This document shows positions 63,601-64,000 of a stretch of DNA of 64,000 bases, piece by piece (position 1 is the first letter of the stretch; every line of letters begins with the position of its first letter). This DNA is from Hasllibacter sp. MH4015 (GTDB lineage: Bacteria > Pseudomonadota > Alphaproteobacteria > Rhodobacterales > Rhodobacteraceae). The translations under genes were made by a program, and so were the position numbers. The stretch covers positions 806,001 to 870,000 of the forward strand of contig NZ_JAHTBK010000001.1 in NCBI RefSeq assembly GCF_020177575.1, in the 5' to 3' direction. Under the pieces are notes generated by a model. It worked only from the letters and a program-made list of their open reading frames with translations. It was not told the origin of the DNA and did no database searches.

Positions 63601-64000
63601 GCCGCCCCGAAATCAATGAGCATCGGCATCCCGAAACGGTCGATGCGGATATTCTGGGGTTTGATATCGCGGTGCAGGACGCCCTGGCCGTGGACGTAGT
63701 CGAGTGCGCCTAGAAGATCGCGGGCCAGTTCCAGCACACGGGCGGGGGCAAGACCGGCGTCAGAGCCCACGATCTCCTCGTGCAGGTCGCGGCCATGGAT
63801 GAAATCCATCGCCATATAGGCGGTGCCGTTCTCCTCGAACAGCGTCTGGACATGGACCACGTTGGGATGGCGCAGGCGGGCCAGCATCCGCGCCTCGCGC
63901 AGGAATTGCGCGCGCGCCGTCTCGAAATGCTCGGACGTCCCGGCGGAGGTTGCGCTGACCGTGTGGGTCATCGCGGCGCGTTGGGCAAGGCCGAGGGGGA
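60690..64000 (-). CDS. Ser/Thr protein kinase with coiled coil and beta-propeller (cut by right edge)
   Basis: At least 1,102 residues visible; the frame is open to the right edge, so the Gly-rich loop and beta-3 Lys lie outside. Kinase core: RHPNVVHVQTLFEE, catalytic HRDIKPQN, DFGAAR, and GYSPHEFYV in the activation segment. Then a membrane segment (LLVGALLIAGAGGAIWA), about 250 residues of Glu/Ala-rich coiled coil, and an extracytoplasmic region of WD40-like repeats (LLPRFSWDNQRIAVADDTGGIALYN, then LGFSRDGTYLIATTED). Ends with a cysteine-containing domain. Convergent with TauE/SafE; partner of the PP2C and FHA proteins. Confidence 0.9.
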   Translation of the reverse strand, partial: PLGLAQRAAMTHTVSATSAGTSEHFETARAQFLREARMLARLRHPNVVHVQTLFEENGTAYMAMDFIHGRDLHEEIVGSDAGLAPARVLELARDLLGALDYVHGQGVLHRDIKPQNIRIDRFGMPMLIDFGAARAETQARSRMAGTFRVVTDGYSPHEFYVTGAAQGPHSDLYALAATLHHVITGAAPVAADERASALATGQPDPYVPIAGRYEEHDARLLTLIDRALRMAPDDRPENAAAWLSALADAPTTLVQPAVAAPAEGTARGRSRFVPGLLVGALLIAGAGGAIWATQPPWLTPDMGAMMERMSLLESSLAEAEAAREAATAELEGLQAELNAAEAELARLEEMDGDMAATMAELDAARAARDTAADRIAGLEEDLTTLAETQAALEAAQAERNAAEARAAELVAEGVADDERIGALEAARDAATEQIRALELRLSQTTGALEEARTQAAQLREIEADLTVTEAALASANARAMSLEEQLQQALAGETDAEALQEQLSALEDVLAATEAERDRLRVEADTMSANSDDNATEMETLRTRIEELEAENDTLRAALARAQEALALTGVGEAAETAHWVQDATLRSPNGTLALLPRFSWDNQRIAVADDTGGIALYNRETGGYEAHLARGIPDTIRRLGFSRDGTYLIATTEDGAPNRLYHIPTRREILRFEPTTVTTANRAISEDERYFIFTRTGAGNRTEVVLYDLDALSAAADPGAAPDTVLTEADEGDAVRITFAETSNQILVVTPTQLQLFQPDGRLTRSNSNRIGPFAALSPIGGDQGLMVLRGNGTVRLLDDPVTQSPTAEIPANSSYTRYRLSGNRLNFLRANSNMWEVIDLLTGEIRGSGELGAGRAGAFLSISSDASMLFIGAIGTVPAQVIEVETGQEVQSFGDAREGYFSFDNLHLATGTLGEPDAEIWRLGSAPAPEPVIATLPVPVQPVAPVAPAPDLTGCAVLDRVGNGISILPGGLENGRIFSVQAGGGEEVTRCAAATAPALAQALQSATNALFVTRNPDIAIDIQDTSRPVELNVRATGSCGPVPIVRFGTEWHLPGGTGPAASVALSDDGNQARALDIWLAAPEGETCDALITLTGTTTAP

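Overview
The window is about 64 kb of GC-rich alphaproteobacterial chromosome. Gene content points to a Rhodobacteraceae (Roseobacter-group) bacterium able to make photosynthetic antenna complexes: a pucBAC light-harvesting 2 operon with PpsR-type operators, the argS-SPOR-nagZ-scpA-scpB gene order, Hint-domain and SH3 secreted proteins, and a large quaternary-amine/one-carbon gene set. The genus cannot be fixed from the sequence alone. No insertion sequence, prophage, CRISPR array or rRNA operon was seen.

Layout. 1-4.7 kb: housekeeping block (argS 3' part, SPOR-domain protein, nagZ, scpA, scpB). 4.8-6.9 kb: two paralogous secreted SH3-repeat proteins and a small ORF. 7.0-8.8 kb: glnB-glnA nitrogen operon (minus strand). 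9.0-11.5 kb: NAD(P)HX repair enzyme, Hint-domain protein, tRNA-Leu(UAG) followed by tandem repeats that appear to derive from the tRNA 3' end. 11.8-14.9 kb: an arsenic operon made of an ArsR-ArsC fusion, a GAPDH and the ArsJ exporter, with a perfect operator palindrome over the first start codon. 15.0-26.1 kb: a carbohydrate or polyol uptake and catabolism locus in two divergent arms (ABC transporter, two class II aldolases, FGGY kinase, HAD phosphatase, metallo-beta-lactamase-fold hydrolase, Tm-1-like protein) around a GntR regulator, with a shared TGTATACA operator in front of each arm. 26.4-29.3 kb: puc antenna operon with two tandem PpsR sites. 29.3-32.6 kb: divergent oxyR/katG. 32.6-36.3 kb: small conserved genes and a FAD-linked oxidase operon. 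36.5-42.1 kb: BCCT transporter, two dehydrogenases, a lipoprotein-like protein and a frameshifted membrane protein gene. 42.1-52.7 kb: LysR regulator and an eight-gene series of overlapping or closely spaced genes for betaine/dimethylglycine-type methyl metabolism. 52.9-64.0 kb: a phospho-signalling locus with three FHA proteins (one fused to a flavoprotein-like oxidoreductase), a PP2C phosphatase with a very long acidic tail, two membrane proteins (one TauE/SafE) and a convergent Ser/Thr kinase with coiled coil and predicted beta-propeller, cut by the right edge.

How the genes work together. The BCCT transporter, DMGDH-like enzyme, homocysteine methyltransferase and MttB-family protein together suggest import and stepwise demethylation of betaine-like compounds. 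The FHA/PP2C/kinase set looks like a self-contained phosphothreonine signalling module without the type VI secretion genes it often accompanies. It is the best candidate here for an undescribed system.
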